DNA of 64,000 nt from Thermoflexus sp042408815 (GTDB lineage: Bacteria > Chloroflexota > Anaerolineae > Thermoflexales > Thermoflexaceae), in assembly GCF_042408815.1 (NCBI RefSeq), contig NZ_JBHOQR010000024.1:84819-148818 (forward strand). Direction: 5' to 3'. Positions 33,981-42,861 of this stretch are shown here, piece by piece. Under the pieces are notes generated by a model. That model saw only the letters and a list, made by a program, of their open reading frames with translations, ran no database searches and was not told the DNA's origin. Positions within the stretch are counted from its first letter, which is position 1. Every line of letters begins with the position of its first letter. The position numbers and the translations under genes are program-made.

Positions 33981-35195
33981 CTATGGCTGTTCTTCGACGA
34001 TCACCTCCAGCAGCCGATCTCCGGGCGGCGCCCCCGGCTCCGCCTCCGGATTCCGCGGACGCAGCATCCGGACCACCTCCAATCCCTCCACCACGCGCCC
34101 GAAGAGCGTGTAGCGGCCATTCAGCTGAGGCAGCGGCGCCATCGTGATGAAGAACTGGCTCCCATTGGTATTCGGGCCCGCGTTCAGCATCCCGACCATG
34201 CCCGGCGCATCGAGCGTCAGGGTCGCCGTGATCTCATCCGGGATCGTGTAACCAGGCCCCCCGAACCCTGTTCCGCTGGGATCCCCGGTGATGGCAACCA
34301 CATCGGTGATCACATAATGAAAGGTGATATCGTTATACCACCCCTGTCGGGCCAGGAAGACAAAATTGTTGACGGTCAGGGGCGCCCGGTCAGCGAAAAG
34401 CTCGATCACGACATCCCCCTTCTCGGTCTTCAGCACGGCCCGGTAGCGGTGGGCTGGATCAATGCTCATCGGGGGCGGGGCCTTGAACTGCCGATCCTGC
34501 AGCCGGGCCAGCTTCACCATCGCCTCCAGATGGGCATATTCTAGGTAATTCAGGGCCTGGGGCCATGGTTGGCCGTTCACCAGTAGGAAGGGCGTGCCGG
34601 GGAGCCCCAGGGCCACCGCTTCAGCGTAGGCCGCTTCGACCTTCGCTCGATAACGGCCCTCCTCCAGATCCCGGCGGAATCGCTCCACGTCCAGGCCCAG
34701 AGATTGAGCAGCCGAGATCAGGGTGGCGGTGATGTTCGAGCTGGCAATCCATTGCGCCTGATGATCGTAAAGCCAGTCATGCATCTCCCAGAACTTCCCC
34801 TGGGCACCGGCGGCCTCGCTCGCCTCCGCAGCGATCATGGCTTTATCGTGGATGGTCCGCAGGGGGAAATGCCGGTATACCACACGCACCTCATCAGGAT
34901 AGGCGTCTACCAGACGCCGGAGCAGCGGCGCAAGCTGCCCACAGTAGGGTCACTGGAAATCGCCCCATTCGATGAAGGTGACCCGCGCTTCTGGGGCTCC
35001 CTTGCTCCAGTCCTCCGGCGTCGGGAAAAGGATGCGCTGGAGATCTGGCGTGGCCGCCGGGGTCGCCCTGGAGGTGGGCTCCGGCGATGGGCTGGGCGAC
35101 GGCGAGGCCGTCGGGGAGGGAGCTGGCATTGGACGAGCACACGCTGCCAGCATGAGCAACGGCCAGGTCACGCTCATCAGAAAGCGCTTTTGCAT
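33981..35195 (-). CDS. Candidate selenoprotein: DsbA-like thioredoxin domain fused to cyclophilin (lipoprotein)
   Basis: 405 codons in one frame, interrupted only by TGA at 34950-34952. Upstream of it: signal peptide with lipobox LAAC (Cys19), Pro/Ser/Thr linker (22-50), then FIEWGDFQ. Downstream: PYCGQLAPLLRRLVD, VYRHFPL and, near residue 200, the cis-Pro loop LPGTPFLL. DsbA-like homologues read DFQCPYC, so TGA replaces exactly the first redox Cys (position 82, giving UPYC). Residues about 250-404 are a cyclophilin: GDPSGTGFGGPGY, NGSQFFIT, GRYTLFGRV. Two hairpins follow the TGA (34920-34940 with a UUGCGCC loop; 34902-34918 with a GGU loop) and could act as SECIS. Role inferred: thiol chemistry and prolyl isomerisation on exported proteins. 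A sequence error or a recent nonsense mutation is the alternative. AAAGGAG precedes the ATG. Confidence 0.75.
34950..34952 (-). other. In-frame TGA, putative selenocysteine codon
   Basis: Located within the DsbA-like gene between Gln81 and Pro83, at the first position of the C-x-x-C motif; the second Cys (TGT, 34941-34943) is kept. Frame is uninterrupted on both sides for 81 and 323 codons. Confidence 0.65.
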
Positions 35196-35251
35196 CGAAC
35201 GCTCCTTTCTTTAAATAGTCTCCGAGGCGCATCGGGATGCGCCCCGGCTGC

Positions 35252-35280
35252 TTGCTGCTGGAAACCGGCCTCAGTATAAC
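35252..35280 (+). promoter_or_regulatory. Probable thrC promoter, overlapping a divergent -10
   Basis: Plus strand: TTGCTG (35252-35257), 17-base spacer, TATAAC (35275-35280). On the minus strand TATACT (35273-35278) could be the -10 of the selenoprotein gene, though without a clear -35. The two -10 words overlap in AGTATAAC. Confidence 0.5.
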
Positions 35281-35399
35281 ACAAGCGGAGAGATCTCCTG
35301 GGGGCTTGGACCAGCGGCGGCCGAAGAATCCCAACCGGAATATCCGGCGCGCTTGGAACGGAGTGGAGACCCCGCCATCCCCTTCCCGGAGGCCTGTCG

Positions 35400-36674
35400 A
35401 TGTTCGCCATCGGCTTTCGCTGTGGACGCTGTGGCGCGACCTACGATCTGGGGGAGGTTCGCTATGTCTGCCCCCGGGACGGCGCGGAGGGAACCCTCGA
35501 CGTGTTGTATGACTACGATCGCCTGCGGGCCACCGTCAGCCCGAGGCAACTATGGGAGCAACCCCCCCGCTCCATCTGGCGCTACGCGCCGCTGCTTCCC
35601 CTGCGCCCGGACACTCTGCAACGGGTGGAGGGGGCAGGAGTTCTTCAGGCCGTCGGATGGACACCGTTGTATCGGGCGGAGCGGACAGCGCGGCGGCTGG
35701 GGTTACGGGCGATCTACATCAAGGATGACGGACGCAATCCCACCGCTTCCTTTAAGGACCGCGCCAGCGCGCTGGTGGCTCTGAAAGCCATCGAGGAAGG
35801 CGCCTCCGCGATCACCACCGCATCCTCCGGGAACGCCGCGGCGGCCCTGGCAGGTATAGCGGCGGCCCTGCATCTGCCCGCGATCATCTTCGTTCCCCAT
35901 ACGGCTCCGGAGGCCAAAGTCGCCCAGCTCCTGATCTACGGCGCCCGGGTCTTCCTGGTGGAAGGCACCTATGACGCGGCCTTCGACCTGACCCTGGCGG
36001 CGGCCGAAGCCTTCGGCTGGTATTGCCGCAACACGGCGTATAACCCCTTCACGCGGGAAGGAAAGAAAACCGCTGCGTATGAGATCTGGGAGCAACTTCA
36101 GGGGCAGGTTCCGGATCGCGTGTTCGTCCCCGTCGGGGATGGCAACATCCTGAGCGGGCTCTGGAAGGGCTTTCGAGATCTAACGGCGCTGGGCTGGATC
36201 GAACGCCCCCCTGCCCTGATGGGTGTCCAGGCCGAAGGATCCGCCGTGCTGGCCCGAGCCTGGGCAGAGGGGAGGGAGGAGATCCGGCCGGAGCCGCCGC
36301 GCACCATCGCCGACAGTATCGCGGTGGGCCAGCCCCGGGATGCGCGCTTCGCCCTGCAAGCGGTGCGGGAGACCGGCGGGGCGTTTCTCACGGTCACCGA
36401 TGAGGAGATCTTGACCGCGATGCGGACCCTGGCCCGAGAGGTCGGGGTGTTCGCCGAGCCGGCGGCGGCCGCCGCTTTCGCTGGGCTGGAGAAGGCGGTT
36501 CGGGAAGGTGGGATTGGGGAAACGGAAACCGTGGTCGTGATGATCACCGGCAACGGCCTGAAGGATATCGCCCGCGCGATGCACGCGGTGAGGCAGGCCG
36601 ATCGGATCTCCCCGGAAGTTCCAGCCGCCCTTCGGCAATTGCAGGAGGCGTTCCAATCCCATCCCCTTACATGA
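35400..36674 (+). CDS. thrC: Threonine synthase
   Basis: 424 residues; GGAGG seven bases before the ATG. PLP enzyme that turns O-phosphohomoserine into threonine. N-terminal zinc-ribbon-like CGRC (C8, C11) with C24; PLP lysine K119 in NPTASFKDRA; SSGNAAAALAG binds substrate phosphate; PVGDGNILSGLWKGF and the C-terminal ITGNGLKD follow. The zinc-ribbon version is common in archaea and deep bacterial lineages. Followed by a long hairpin. Confidence 0.95.
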   Translation: MFAIGFRCGRCGATYDLGEVRYVCPRDGAEGTLDVLYDYDRLRATVSPRQLWEQPPRSIWRYAPLLPLRPDTLQRVEGAGVLQAVGWTPLYRAERTARRLGLRAIYIKDDGRNPTASFKDRASALVALKAIEEGASAITTASSGNAAAALAGIAAALHLPAIIFVPHTAPEAKVAQLLIYGARVFLVEGTYDAAFDLTLAAAEAFGWYCRNTAYNPFTREGKKTAAYEIWEQLQGQVPDRVFVPVGDGNILSGLWKGFRDLTALGWIERPPALMGVQAEGSAVLARAWAEGREEIRPEPPRTIADSIAVGQPRDARFALQAVRETGGAFLTVTDEEILTAMRTLAREVGVFAEPAAAAAFAGLEKAVREGGIGETETVVVMITGNGLKDIARAMHAVRQADRISPEVPAALRQLQEAFQSHPLT

Positions 36675-36676
36675 CG

Positions 36677-36706
36677 CGTGGGGCACGGGATCCCCGTGCC
36701 CCACGG
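36677..36706 (+). terminator. Perfect hairpin after thrC
   Basis: CGTGGGGCACGGG pairs with CCCGTGCCCCACG around a 2-4 base loop just after the thrC stop. No T tract follows; it may be a terminator of the non-canonical kind or an RNA-end stabiliser. Confidence 0.5.
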
Positions 36707-36867
36707 CGCCAGGAGGTGAGCCATGGGCCTGCCACTCCCCGGCCAGGCAGGCCTTGTGAAGTTTATCTCGAGAATGGGCATTGGTCAACTTTCGGCGAAA
36801 GGCTGTCGCCCATCCTGCGGAATGGGCGACCCACTGGGTCGCCCCTGGACCCGCCGGGTCACCCCCT

Positions 36868-37286
36868 TTACGCAAGTTCTACCCCATCCGAGCGAGTCCC
36901 TGCACATTCTTCGGGATGCTCCTCGCAATACGGACGAGTTCCCGGTAGCTGTCCCCGGTGAGCGGCTACCCACTCGTAGAGGGCGTCGGCAATCCTCCGG
37001 AAGAGGGGGATCCGATAAAGCGCTCGGATCCCTGGGCAACCCAGGGCCTCGCTGAGGGCGACCATGATCGCTGCGGCGCCCCGATGGTATGTGCCATCAG
37101 GCGTGATCGCCCACGCGGCCCGTTCGCACGCCTCCCGGGTCAAGCCATAACGCTCTGGAGCCCCCGGACGTTGAAAAGGCACCAGCTGAACGCGATGCCT
37201 TCGGTCCCAGCGCTTCACCCACCGCGCCGCCCAGGTGCAGAAGCCACAGCTTCCATCGAAGATCAGGACCGTCTTCTTCCCTCCAT
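36868..37286 (-). pseudogene. DUF393 (DCC-family thiol-disulfide oxidoreductase-like) gene with a one-base frameshift at its start
   Basis: The product LIFDGSCGFCTWAARW (DxxCxxC, the DCC hallmark), then VPFQRPGAPERYGL, and a C-terminal LYRIPLFRRIADALYEWVAAHR is a clear DUF393 protein of about 138 residues. The natural ATG (37284-37286) has GGAGGGG nine bases upstream, but ATG GAG is followed by GG instead of GGG before AAG AAG, so it is out of frame with the rest. The main frame has no ATG/GTG before the motif; its first GTG is at 37218, after the CxxC. Either a sequencing error in a G run or a real lesion. Confidence 0.65.
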
Positions 37287-37497
37287 CGTTTCACGCCCCT
37301 CCGGCGATGTGATCCTGAAACCGTCAGCATGCTGGATCGCCCGAGCACTCCTCGCCTGCTTGCCTTTCTCCTTACGATGGCAAGATCTTGGAGAGGGGCA
37401 ATCCCTTTCGAAAGCGCGGCCCGCGGCTTGCTCCGCGGGTCCCATAAAGCTCTATAATGGCAAACGCAGAAGCCATGACTCGCCCTTGGAGAAGTAT

Positions 37498-38346
37498 ATG
37501 CGCATCCTGATCACAGGGGCAGGCGGGCAACTGGGGCGGGCCCTGCAGGAGGCCCTGGCGGATCATTCGTTGATTCCGCTCGCCCACGCCGATCTGGACA
37601 TCACCGATCGGGCGGCGGTCTTTCAAGCCATCCTTCGCCATCGGCCCGATGTGGTCATCCACGCAGCGGCAATGACCGATGTGGATGGCTGCGCCCGGGA
37701 TCCGGAGCGGGCCTTTCGGGTGAACGCCCTGGGCACCCAGACCGTGGCGATGGCCTGCGGGGCGGCTGGAGCGGCCATGGTTTACATCAGCACCAATGAG
37801 GTGTTCGATGGGACCAAAACCGAGCCCTATCTGGAGTTCGATTCTCCCAACCCCATCAACCCCTACGGTCTCAGCAAGTGGGCCGGAGAGTGGTTCGTCT
37901 CCCACCTGCTCCGCCGTTTTTACATCGTCCGAACGGCGTGGGTCTTCGGCCCGGGAGGCCATCACTTCATTCGCAAGATCCTTCAGCGGGCCGACGAACA
38001 GGGGGCCCTCTGGGTGGTCCACGATGAAGTGGGCTCGCCCAGCTACGCCCGGGATGTGGCGGCGGCGATCGCCCGCCTGATCGAGACCGGAGCCTATGGG
38101 ATCTATCATTTCACCAATGAGGGGATGTGCTCCCGCTACGAGTATGCCATCGAAGTCCTCCGTCGGACTGGTCGATCGCACATCCGGGTGACCCCCATCT
38201 CGCTCACGGAATTCCCTCGCCCCTCCCGGGTCCCTCCCTTTACCCCGCTACGCAACCTGTGTGGGGCTGCCCTGGGGATCACTCTGCGCCCGTGGCCAGA
38301 GGCGCTGCGGGCCTACCTGGCGGAAGAAGGATGGCTGGCCGAATGA
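37498..38346 (+). CDS. rmlD: dTDP-4-dehydrorhamnose reductase-like SDR protein
   Basis: 282 residues from the ATG at 37498 (GGAGAAG upstream). Reduces dTDP-4-keto-6-deoxysugar. Rossmann motif MRILITGAGGQLGRAL, catalytic YGLSKWAGE (YxxxK), VVIHAAAMTDVDGCARDPERAFRVNA and IVRTAWVFGPGG are typical of RmlD. rmlA, rmlB and rmlC are not adjacent. TATAAT at 37453-37458 is the likely -10. Its stop overlaps the ATG of the next glycosyltransferase. Confidence 0.92.
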   Translation: MRILITGAGGQLGRALQEALADHSLIPLAHADLDITDRAAVFQAILRHRPDVVIHAAAMTDVDGCARDPERAFRVNALGTQTVAMACGAAGAAMVYISTNEVFDGTKTEPYLEFDSPNPINPYGLSKWAGEWFVSHLLRRFYIVRTAWVFGPGGHHFIRKILQRADEQGALWVVHDEVGSPSYARDVAAAIARLIETGAYGIYHFTNEGMCSRYEYAIEVLRRTGRSHIRVTPISLTEFPRPSRVPPFTPLRNLCGAALGITLRPWPEALRAYLAEEGWLAE

Positions 38347-39296
38347 ACGAGCCCCTGGTCTCCGTGATCATCCCCAACTGGAACGGCGCGGCCCATCTGC
38401 CCACCTGCCTGGAGGCGCTGCGTCGACAGACCTATGCCCGACGGGAAGTGCTGGTGGTGGACAACGGCTCCACCGATGATTCCCTGAAACTCCTCGCCCG
38501 CTACCCGGAGGTCCGAATCCTGGCCCTGGGATTCAACCGAGGCTTTGCGGGGGCCGTCAACGCAGGGATCCGCGCCGCCCAAGGGGAGATCATCGTGCTC
38601 CTGAACAATGATACGGAGCCCTCTCCCTCATGGCTGGAGACCATGGTGGCAGCCTTCGAACGCCATCCGGACGCGGGGCTTCTGGCTTCTAAGATCCTCC
38701 TCTTCGATCGGCGGGATGTTTTCCATTCCGCCGGCGATTACTATCGGGTGGACGGGGTTCCGGGAAACCGTGGGGTCTGGGAGACGGATCGGGGGCAGTA
38801 TGATCGGGAAGAGGAAGTGTTCTCCGCCTGCGGGGCAGCGGCTGCCTATCGGCGGGAGCTTTTCCAGGACATCGGGCCCTTCGATGAGGATTTCTTTTAC
38901 TCGTGTGAGGATGTGGATCTAGCCTGGCGAGCTCAGATCGCAGGATGGAGCTGCTGGTATGTCCCGACCGCCGTGGTCTATCACAAGTTGAGCGCCACCG
39001 GCGGCGGCCCGATCGCCAGCTTTTATGATGGGCGGAATTTCATTTATCTGATCGCCAAAGATTACCCGGCAGGGTTGCTGAGGCGGTTCTGGCCACAGGT
39101 CCTGCGGGCGCAATTCCGGATCGCGTGGAATGCCCTCCGGGCATGGAGGGGAACGGCCGCGCGAGCCCGGCTACGGGGGATGCTGGCCGGTCTTCTCACC
39201 TGGCCGCGCGCCGCCCGGAAGCGGCCCCAGGTCTTCGCCCGCCGCCGCCGCTCCGATGAGGCGCTGCTGGAAAGGCTGATGTGGGCGCCCCCTTGA
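38343..39296 (+). CDS. Family 2 glycosyltransferase (rhamnosyltransferase-like)
   Basis: 317 residues from the ATG in ATGA (38343); an ATG at 38331 would add four residues. GT-A fold: VSVIIPNWNGAAHLPTCL, VLVVDNGSTDDSL, LLNNDTEPSPSWL (metal-binding acidic motif) and FFYSCEDVDLAWRAQIAGW. Similar enzymes transfer rhamnose to cell-surface glycans, which agrees with the coupled rmlD. C-terminal 60 residues are basic and possibly membrane-associated. Confidence 0.92.
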   Translation: MNEPLVSVIIPNWNGAAHLPTCLEALRRQTYARREVLVVDNGSTDDSLKLLARYPEVRILALGFNRGFAGAVNAGIRAAQGEIIVLLNNDTEPSPSWLETMVAAFERHPDAGLLASKILLFDRRDVFHSAGDYYRVDGVPGNRGVWETDRGQYDREEEVFSACGAAAAYRRELFQDIGPFDEDFFYSCEDVDLAWRAQIAGWSCWYVPTAVVYHKLSATGGGPIASFYDGRNFIYLIAKDYPAGLLRRFWPQVLRAQFRIAWNALRAWRGTAARARLRGMLAGLLTWPRAARKRPQVFARRRRSDEALLERLMWAPP

Positions 39297-39411
39297 AGAG
39301 CCCCGCAGCTCATCCGCGTGACCGCTTCATCGATAAGCCGCAAACCCAGGAAGGATTGACCCTTCTTGTACTTCGATAGACAATTCCCATAACTCCTGCT
39401 CAGGAGCGATC

Positions 39412-40815
39412 ATGCGTCGATTGGGGATCGGGTTGCTGATCACGCTTGTTCTGGCCTGCAGCGCTGGGGCTGTCGCGCTGGTCTGGACCGCCGCCCATTG
39501 GGCCTCCCGCCCTGCTCTCCCTACCCCCCCATTCTCGCCCCCACCCGTTTCGACCCCAATCGTTCCGCTGCCAGACACCACTCCCCTCCCGTCCGTCTCA
39601 ACCCCCCTGTCCCCTCCGGGGACCACCGTCCCGAGCCTGAAGGTTTTCGATGAGATCGCCCGGGTGGTGGAACAAATCCGGGGACTGCAGGCGACGGGGC
39701 CTTACACGCGCTCCCTGATGACCCCGGCGGAGTTGCGAGCCTATCAGGAGAGGAAGTTCGAGAAAGATTACACACCAGAAGAGGCCCGCCAGGATACCCT
39801 GACCCTGGCCGCCTTCGATCTGCTGCCGCGGGATTTCAACCTGCGGGAGTTCCTGCTCGATCTTTACACCGAACAGATCGCGGGTTTCTACGACCCGGAC
39901 ACCAAACAATTCTTCGTGATCAGCGAGCAGGAGCAGCCGGGGATCCTGGAGCAGGTGACTTTTGCCCATGAATACACACACCTTCTGCAGGATCAGCACT
40001 TCGATCTCGTCGCCCTCGGGTTCACCGATGATCCGAGCAAGCGGCCGAAGGACCTGGATGATGACGCAATGCTCGCCCGGCGGGCCCTGGTAGAAGGAGA
40101 TGCAACCCTTACGCAACTGCTCTATCTGAGCCGCCTCCCCCGGACCGCGCAACAGGAATGGCTGGAGGCCGTCCAGCGTCAGCCCAGTGAAGTCTTCGAC
40201 CGCGCTCCCCGGGTCATCCGGGAGGAACTCACCTTCCCCTACGAGGCTGGCTTCGCATTCGTTCGAACGCTGTATGACCAGGGAGGATGGGATGCAATCA
40301 ACGCTGCCTTCCGGGATCCTCCGGCTTCCACCGAACAGATCCTGCATCCAGAGAAGTTCCGGAGCCGCGAGCCGCCCATCCGGGTGACGCTGCCGCCCCT
40401 CACCGATACGCTCGGGAGTGGCTGGCGGCTGATCGATGAGAATGTGCTGGGGGAGTTCTTCCTGCGAGTTTATCTGGAGGAACGCCTCCCCGCATCTCAG
40501 GCAGAGAAAGCAGCCGCCGGATGGGGTGGAGATCGCTATGCGGTCTATGGGAATGAAGCGACGGGTCAGGACCTGCTGGTGCTCGCCGTGGCCTGGGATA
40601 ATGAGGCGGAGGCCCGCGAGTTTGTGGAAGCCTACCGGGCCTATGCAGCCGCTCGCTATGGGGAAGGCCCTGTCCGGGAGACCGCCGGGCAGGCCCTCTG
40701 GATTGGGAAGGACGTGTTATGGCTGGAATGGAAGGGGGCAGACACGCTGATCCTTCGCGGGCCCAGCGAAGAAGTGGCAGCGCGGGTCCGCACTCGCATT
40801 CCGTGGCCACGCTGA
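39412..40815 (+). CDS. Secreted HExxH metallopeptidase-like protein of unknown family
   Basis: 467 residues. N-terminal hydrophobic signal (LGIGLLITLVLACSAGA, possibly a lipobox LVLAC) followed by a Pro/Thr-rich linker to about residue 75. FAHEYTHLLQDQHFD has the zinc motif HEYTH (H186, H190); EGDATLTQLLY about 50 residues later offers a third ligand Glu, a gluzincin-like layout. The N-flank LYTEQIAGFYDPDTKQFFV resembles peptidase propeptide-catalytic junctions. Peptidase activity is inference; I do not recognise the exact family. Confidence 0.8.
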   Translation: MRRLGIGLLITLVLACSAGAVALVWTAAHWASRPALPTPPFSPPPVSTPIVPLPDTTPLPSVSTPLSPPGTTVPSLKVFDEIARVVEQIRGLQATGPYTRSLMTPAELRAYQERKFEKDYTPEEARQDTLTLAAFDLLPRDFNLREFLLDLYTEQIAGFYDPDTKQFFVISEQEQPGILEQVTFAHEYTHLLQDQHFDLVALGFTDDPSKRPKDLDDDAMLARRALVEGDATLTQLLYLSRLPRTAQQEWLEAVQRQPSEVFDRAPRVIREELTFPYEAGFAFVRTLYDQGGWDAINAAFRDPPASTEQILHPEKFRSREPPIRVTLPPLTDTLGSGWRLIDENVLGEFFLRVYLEERLPASQAEKAAAGWGGDRYAVYGNEATGQDLLVLAVAWDNEAEAREFVEAYRAYAAARYGEGPVRETAGQALWIGKDVLWLEWKGADTLILRGPSEEVAARVRTRIPWPR

Positions 40816-40826
40816 GACGGCAGCCT

Positions 40827-41801
40827 ATGGGCCTCCCATCGGGCGCTCCATCTCTCGCCCAGATCCTGGAAGCCCATTGGACATTGCGGAAGGTGCTTCC
40901 AGCGACCCCCTTGTGGATGTTTCCCGTATTGAACCGCATGCTGGGGGGCCAGGTTGGGCTGAAGCTCGAAGCCTGGCAGCCGACCGGCTCGTTTAAGGTT
41001 CGCGGCGCTCTGGCTCGGCTGGCGCATCTGACGCCAGAGGAACGCGAGCGCGGCGTGGTCACCGCCTCCGCCGGCAACCACAGTCTGGCGGTAGCATTCG
41101 CCGCCCAGCTGCTGGGGGGGGATCCCCGCTACGGTCTTCCTACCGGAAACCGCTTCCCCGAACAAGATCCGGGCCCTGGAAGCAATGGAAGTCTGCCTGC
41201 GGCTGGTCGGTCGGAACTACACGGAAGCCCATGAGGCCGCGCTGGCCTTCGCAGCCTCAATCGGCGCATGCTATATCCATGCCTATGAGGATCCTTGGGT
41301 GGTCGCCGGGCAGGGGACCATCGCGCTGGGGATCCTGGAGGAGCTTCCTCAGGCAGACACGGTGCGGGTTCCGGTGGGCGGGGGCGGGTTGATCAGCGGG
41401 ATCGCCACGGTCTATCAGGCCCTGTCTCCTCGAACCCGGATCATTGGGCTACAGACCGCGGCTTCCTTGCGGGATGGACGGCTCTATACGGATTATCCGG
41501 CGGGCCAGACCCTGGCGGTGTGGGAGCGCTCGCTTACCATCTGGCCTGCCAGGGAGCAATCCACGAGGTGATTGTGGTTCGAGAGGAAACCGTTCTGCGG
41601 GCCATTGGGCTGCTGACGGTGGAAGCCCATCTCATCGCAGAGGGATCCGGCGCGGTCGGCCTGGCGGCCCTTCTGGAGGATCCGGAACGCTGGAGCGGCC
41701 GGACAGCGGTTCTGGTCCTATCGGGGGGCAACCTGGATGGGGTGATCCTGCAACGGGCAGTGGCCGCTTTCCGGTCGGAAGGCTCATCGGATAATCCGTA
41801 G
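40827..41801 (+). pseudogene. Threonine/serine dehydratase gene with two frameshifts
   Basis: Reading across frames gives a full-length (about 324 residue) PLP dehydratase: PTGSFKVRGA (PLP Lys), TASAGNHSLAVAFAAQLLG, then after a first frame break IPATVFLPETASPNKIRALEA, PVGGGGLISGIATVY, and after a second break GALAYHLACQGAIHEVIVV and LVLSGGNLD. Break 1 is at a run of eight G (41114-41121); seven G would restore the frame. Break 2 is near 41518-41530, also one base off. Length and motifs are otherwise intact, so the damage is recent or an assembly error. It would deaminate threonine to 2-oxobutanoate (isoleucine route) or serine to pyruvate. Confidence 0.8.
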
Positions 41802-41854
41802 GGGCCGGGCGAAGCCCGATCGACAAAACCAATTTTTCAGGAGGAAAGAGCTCC

Positions 41855-42784
41855 ATGAGCTCCTTACGACATTTCATCTCCTTGGCGGACTGGTCGCCGG
41901 AGGAGATCGAAGGATTGATCATGGAAGCCGCCCGAATGAAGACGGACTGGAAAGCGGGGGTTCGGCCGCCGATCCTGGCTGGCCGGACGCTGGGGATGCT
42001 CTTTGAAAAGCCCTCCCTGCGCACGCGGGTTTCCTTCGAGATGGCCATGCGCCACCTGGGCGGGGACGCCATCTATCTCTCTCCGCAGGAGGTTGGCTTG
42101 GGCCAGCGGGAAAGCGTGGCCGATGTGGCCCGCGTACTTAGCCGTTATGTGGATGCCATCATGGCCCGGGTCTTCGCCCACGCCGTCCTGGAAGAGATGG
42201 CACGCTACGCGACGATCCCGGTCATCAACGGGCTCTCCGACGACGAACATCCATGCCAAGCCCTGGGGGATATGCTCACCGTTTATGAAAAGAAAGGACG
42301 CCTGCGGGGGCTGAAGCTGGCCTTTGTGGGGGATGGGAACAACGTGGCCACGGCTCTGCTTTACATCTGCGCCATGCTGGGGTTGGATTTCGCCATTGCC
42401 ACGCCTCCGGGTTATATGCTGAAAGAACCCGTCATCGAACGCGGGAAAGCCTTCGCCGCCCGCAGCGGCAGCCGCCTGCTGTTCACCCACGATCCGGCGG
42501 AGGCGGTGCGAGACGCCGATGTGATCTACACGGACGTATGGGCCAGCATGGGACAGGAAGCGGAGGCGGAGATCCGGCGTCGGGTCTTCCCCCCCTACCA
42601 GGTCAATGCCGCGCTGGTGGCGAAGGCGAAGCCGGATGTCATCGTCATGCACTGTTTGCCAGCCCATCGCGGCGAGGAGATTACCGACGATGTGGCGGAC
42701 GGCCCGCATTCGGTGATCTTCGATCAGGCGGAGAACCGTCTCCACGCCCAGAAGGCGCTCCTGGTCCGCCTGCTGAGCGGGTAA
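41855..42784 (+). CDS. argF: Ornithine carbamoyltransferase
   Basis: 309 residues; AGGAGG upstream of the ATG. Forms citrulline in arginine synthesis. FEKPSLRTRVSFEMAMRHLGG binds carbamoyl phosphate, DDEHPCQALGDMLT and MHCLPAHRGEEIT (HCLP Cys loop) are the OTCase signatures. 53 bases after the broken dehydratase. Other arg genes are absent. Ends at a strong hairpin. Confidence 0.96.
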   Translation: MSSLRHFISLADWSPEEIEGLIMEAARMKTDWKAGVRPPILAGRTLGMLFEKPSLRTRVSFEMAMRHLGGDAIYLSPQEVGLGQRESVADVARVLSRYVDAIMARVFAHAVLEEMARYATIPVINGLSDDEHPCQALGDMLTVYEKKGRLRGLKLAFVGDGNNVATALLYICAMLGLDFAIATPPGYMLKEPVIERGKAFAARSGSRLLFTHDPAEAVRDADVIYTDVWASMGQEAEAEIRRRVFPPYQVNAALVAKAKPDVIVMHCLPAHRGEEITDDVADGPHSVIFDQAENRLHAQKALLVRLLSG

Positions 42785-42814
42785 GGGGATCATCACCCTC
42801 GATGAGGATGTAGG

Positions 42815-42850
42815 GACTGGGTCAGGCTGCCTGAGGAGCCTGGCCCAGTC
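42815..42850. terminator. Bidirectional hairpin between argF and the macro-domain gene
   Basis: Inverted repeat GACTGGGTCAGGCT (42815-42828) with AGCCTGGCCCAGTC (42837-42850), one mismatch pair, 8-base loop. Only T/C-rich sequence follows on the plus strand. Placed exactly between two convergent genes. Confidence 0.6.
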
Positions 42851-42861
42851 TCTTGCTCTGC

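Noticed and set aside
34953..35195. Treating the region before the TGA as a separate 81-residue lipoprotein gene
   Set aside because: It ends exactly at the redox motif and the downstream part lacks a ribosome site and the N-terminal half of a thioredoxin fold; one recoded gene explains both.
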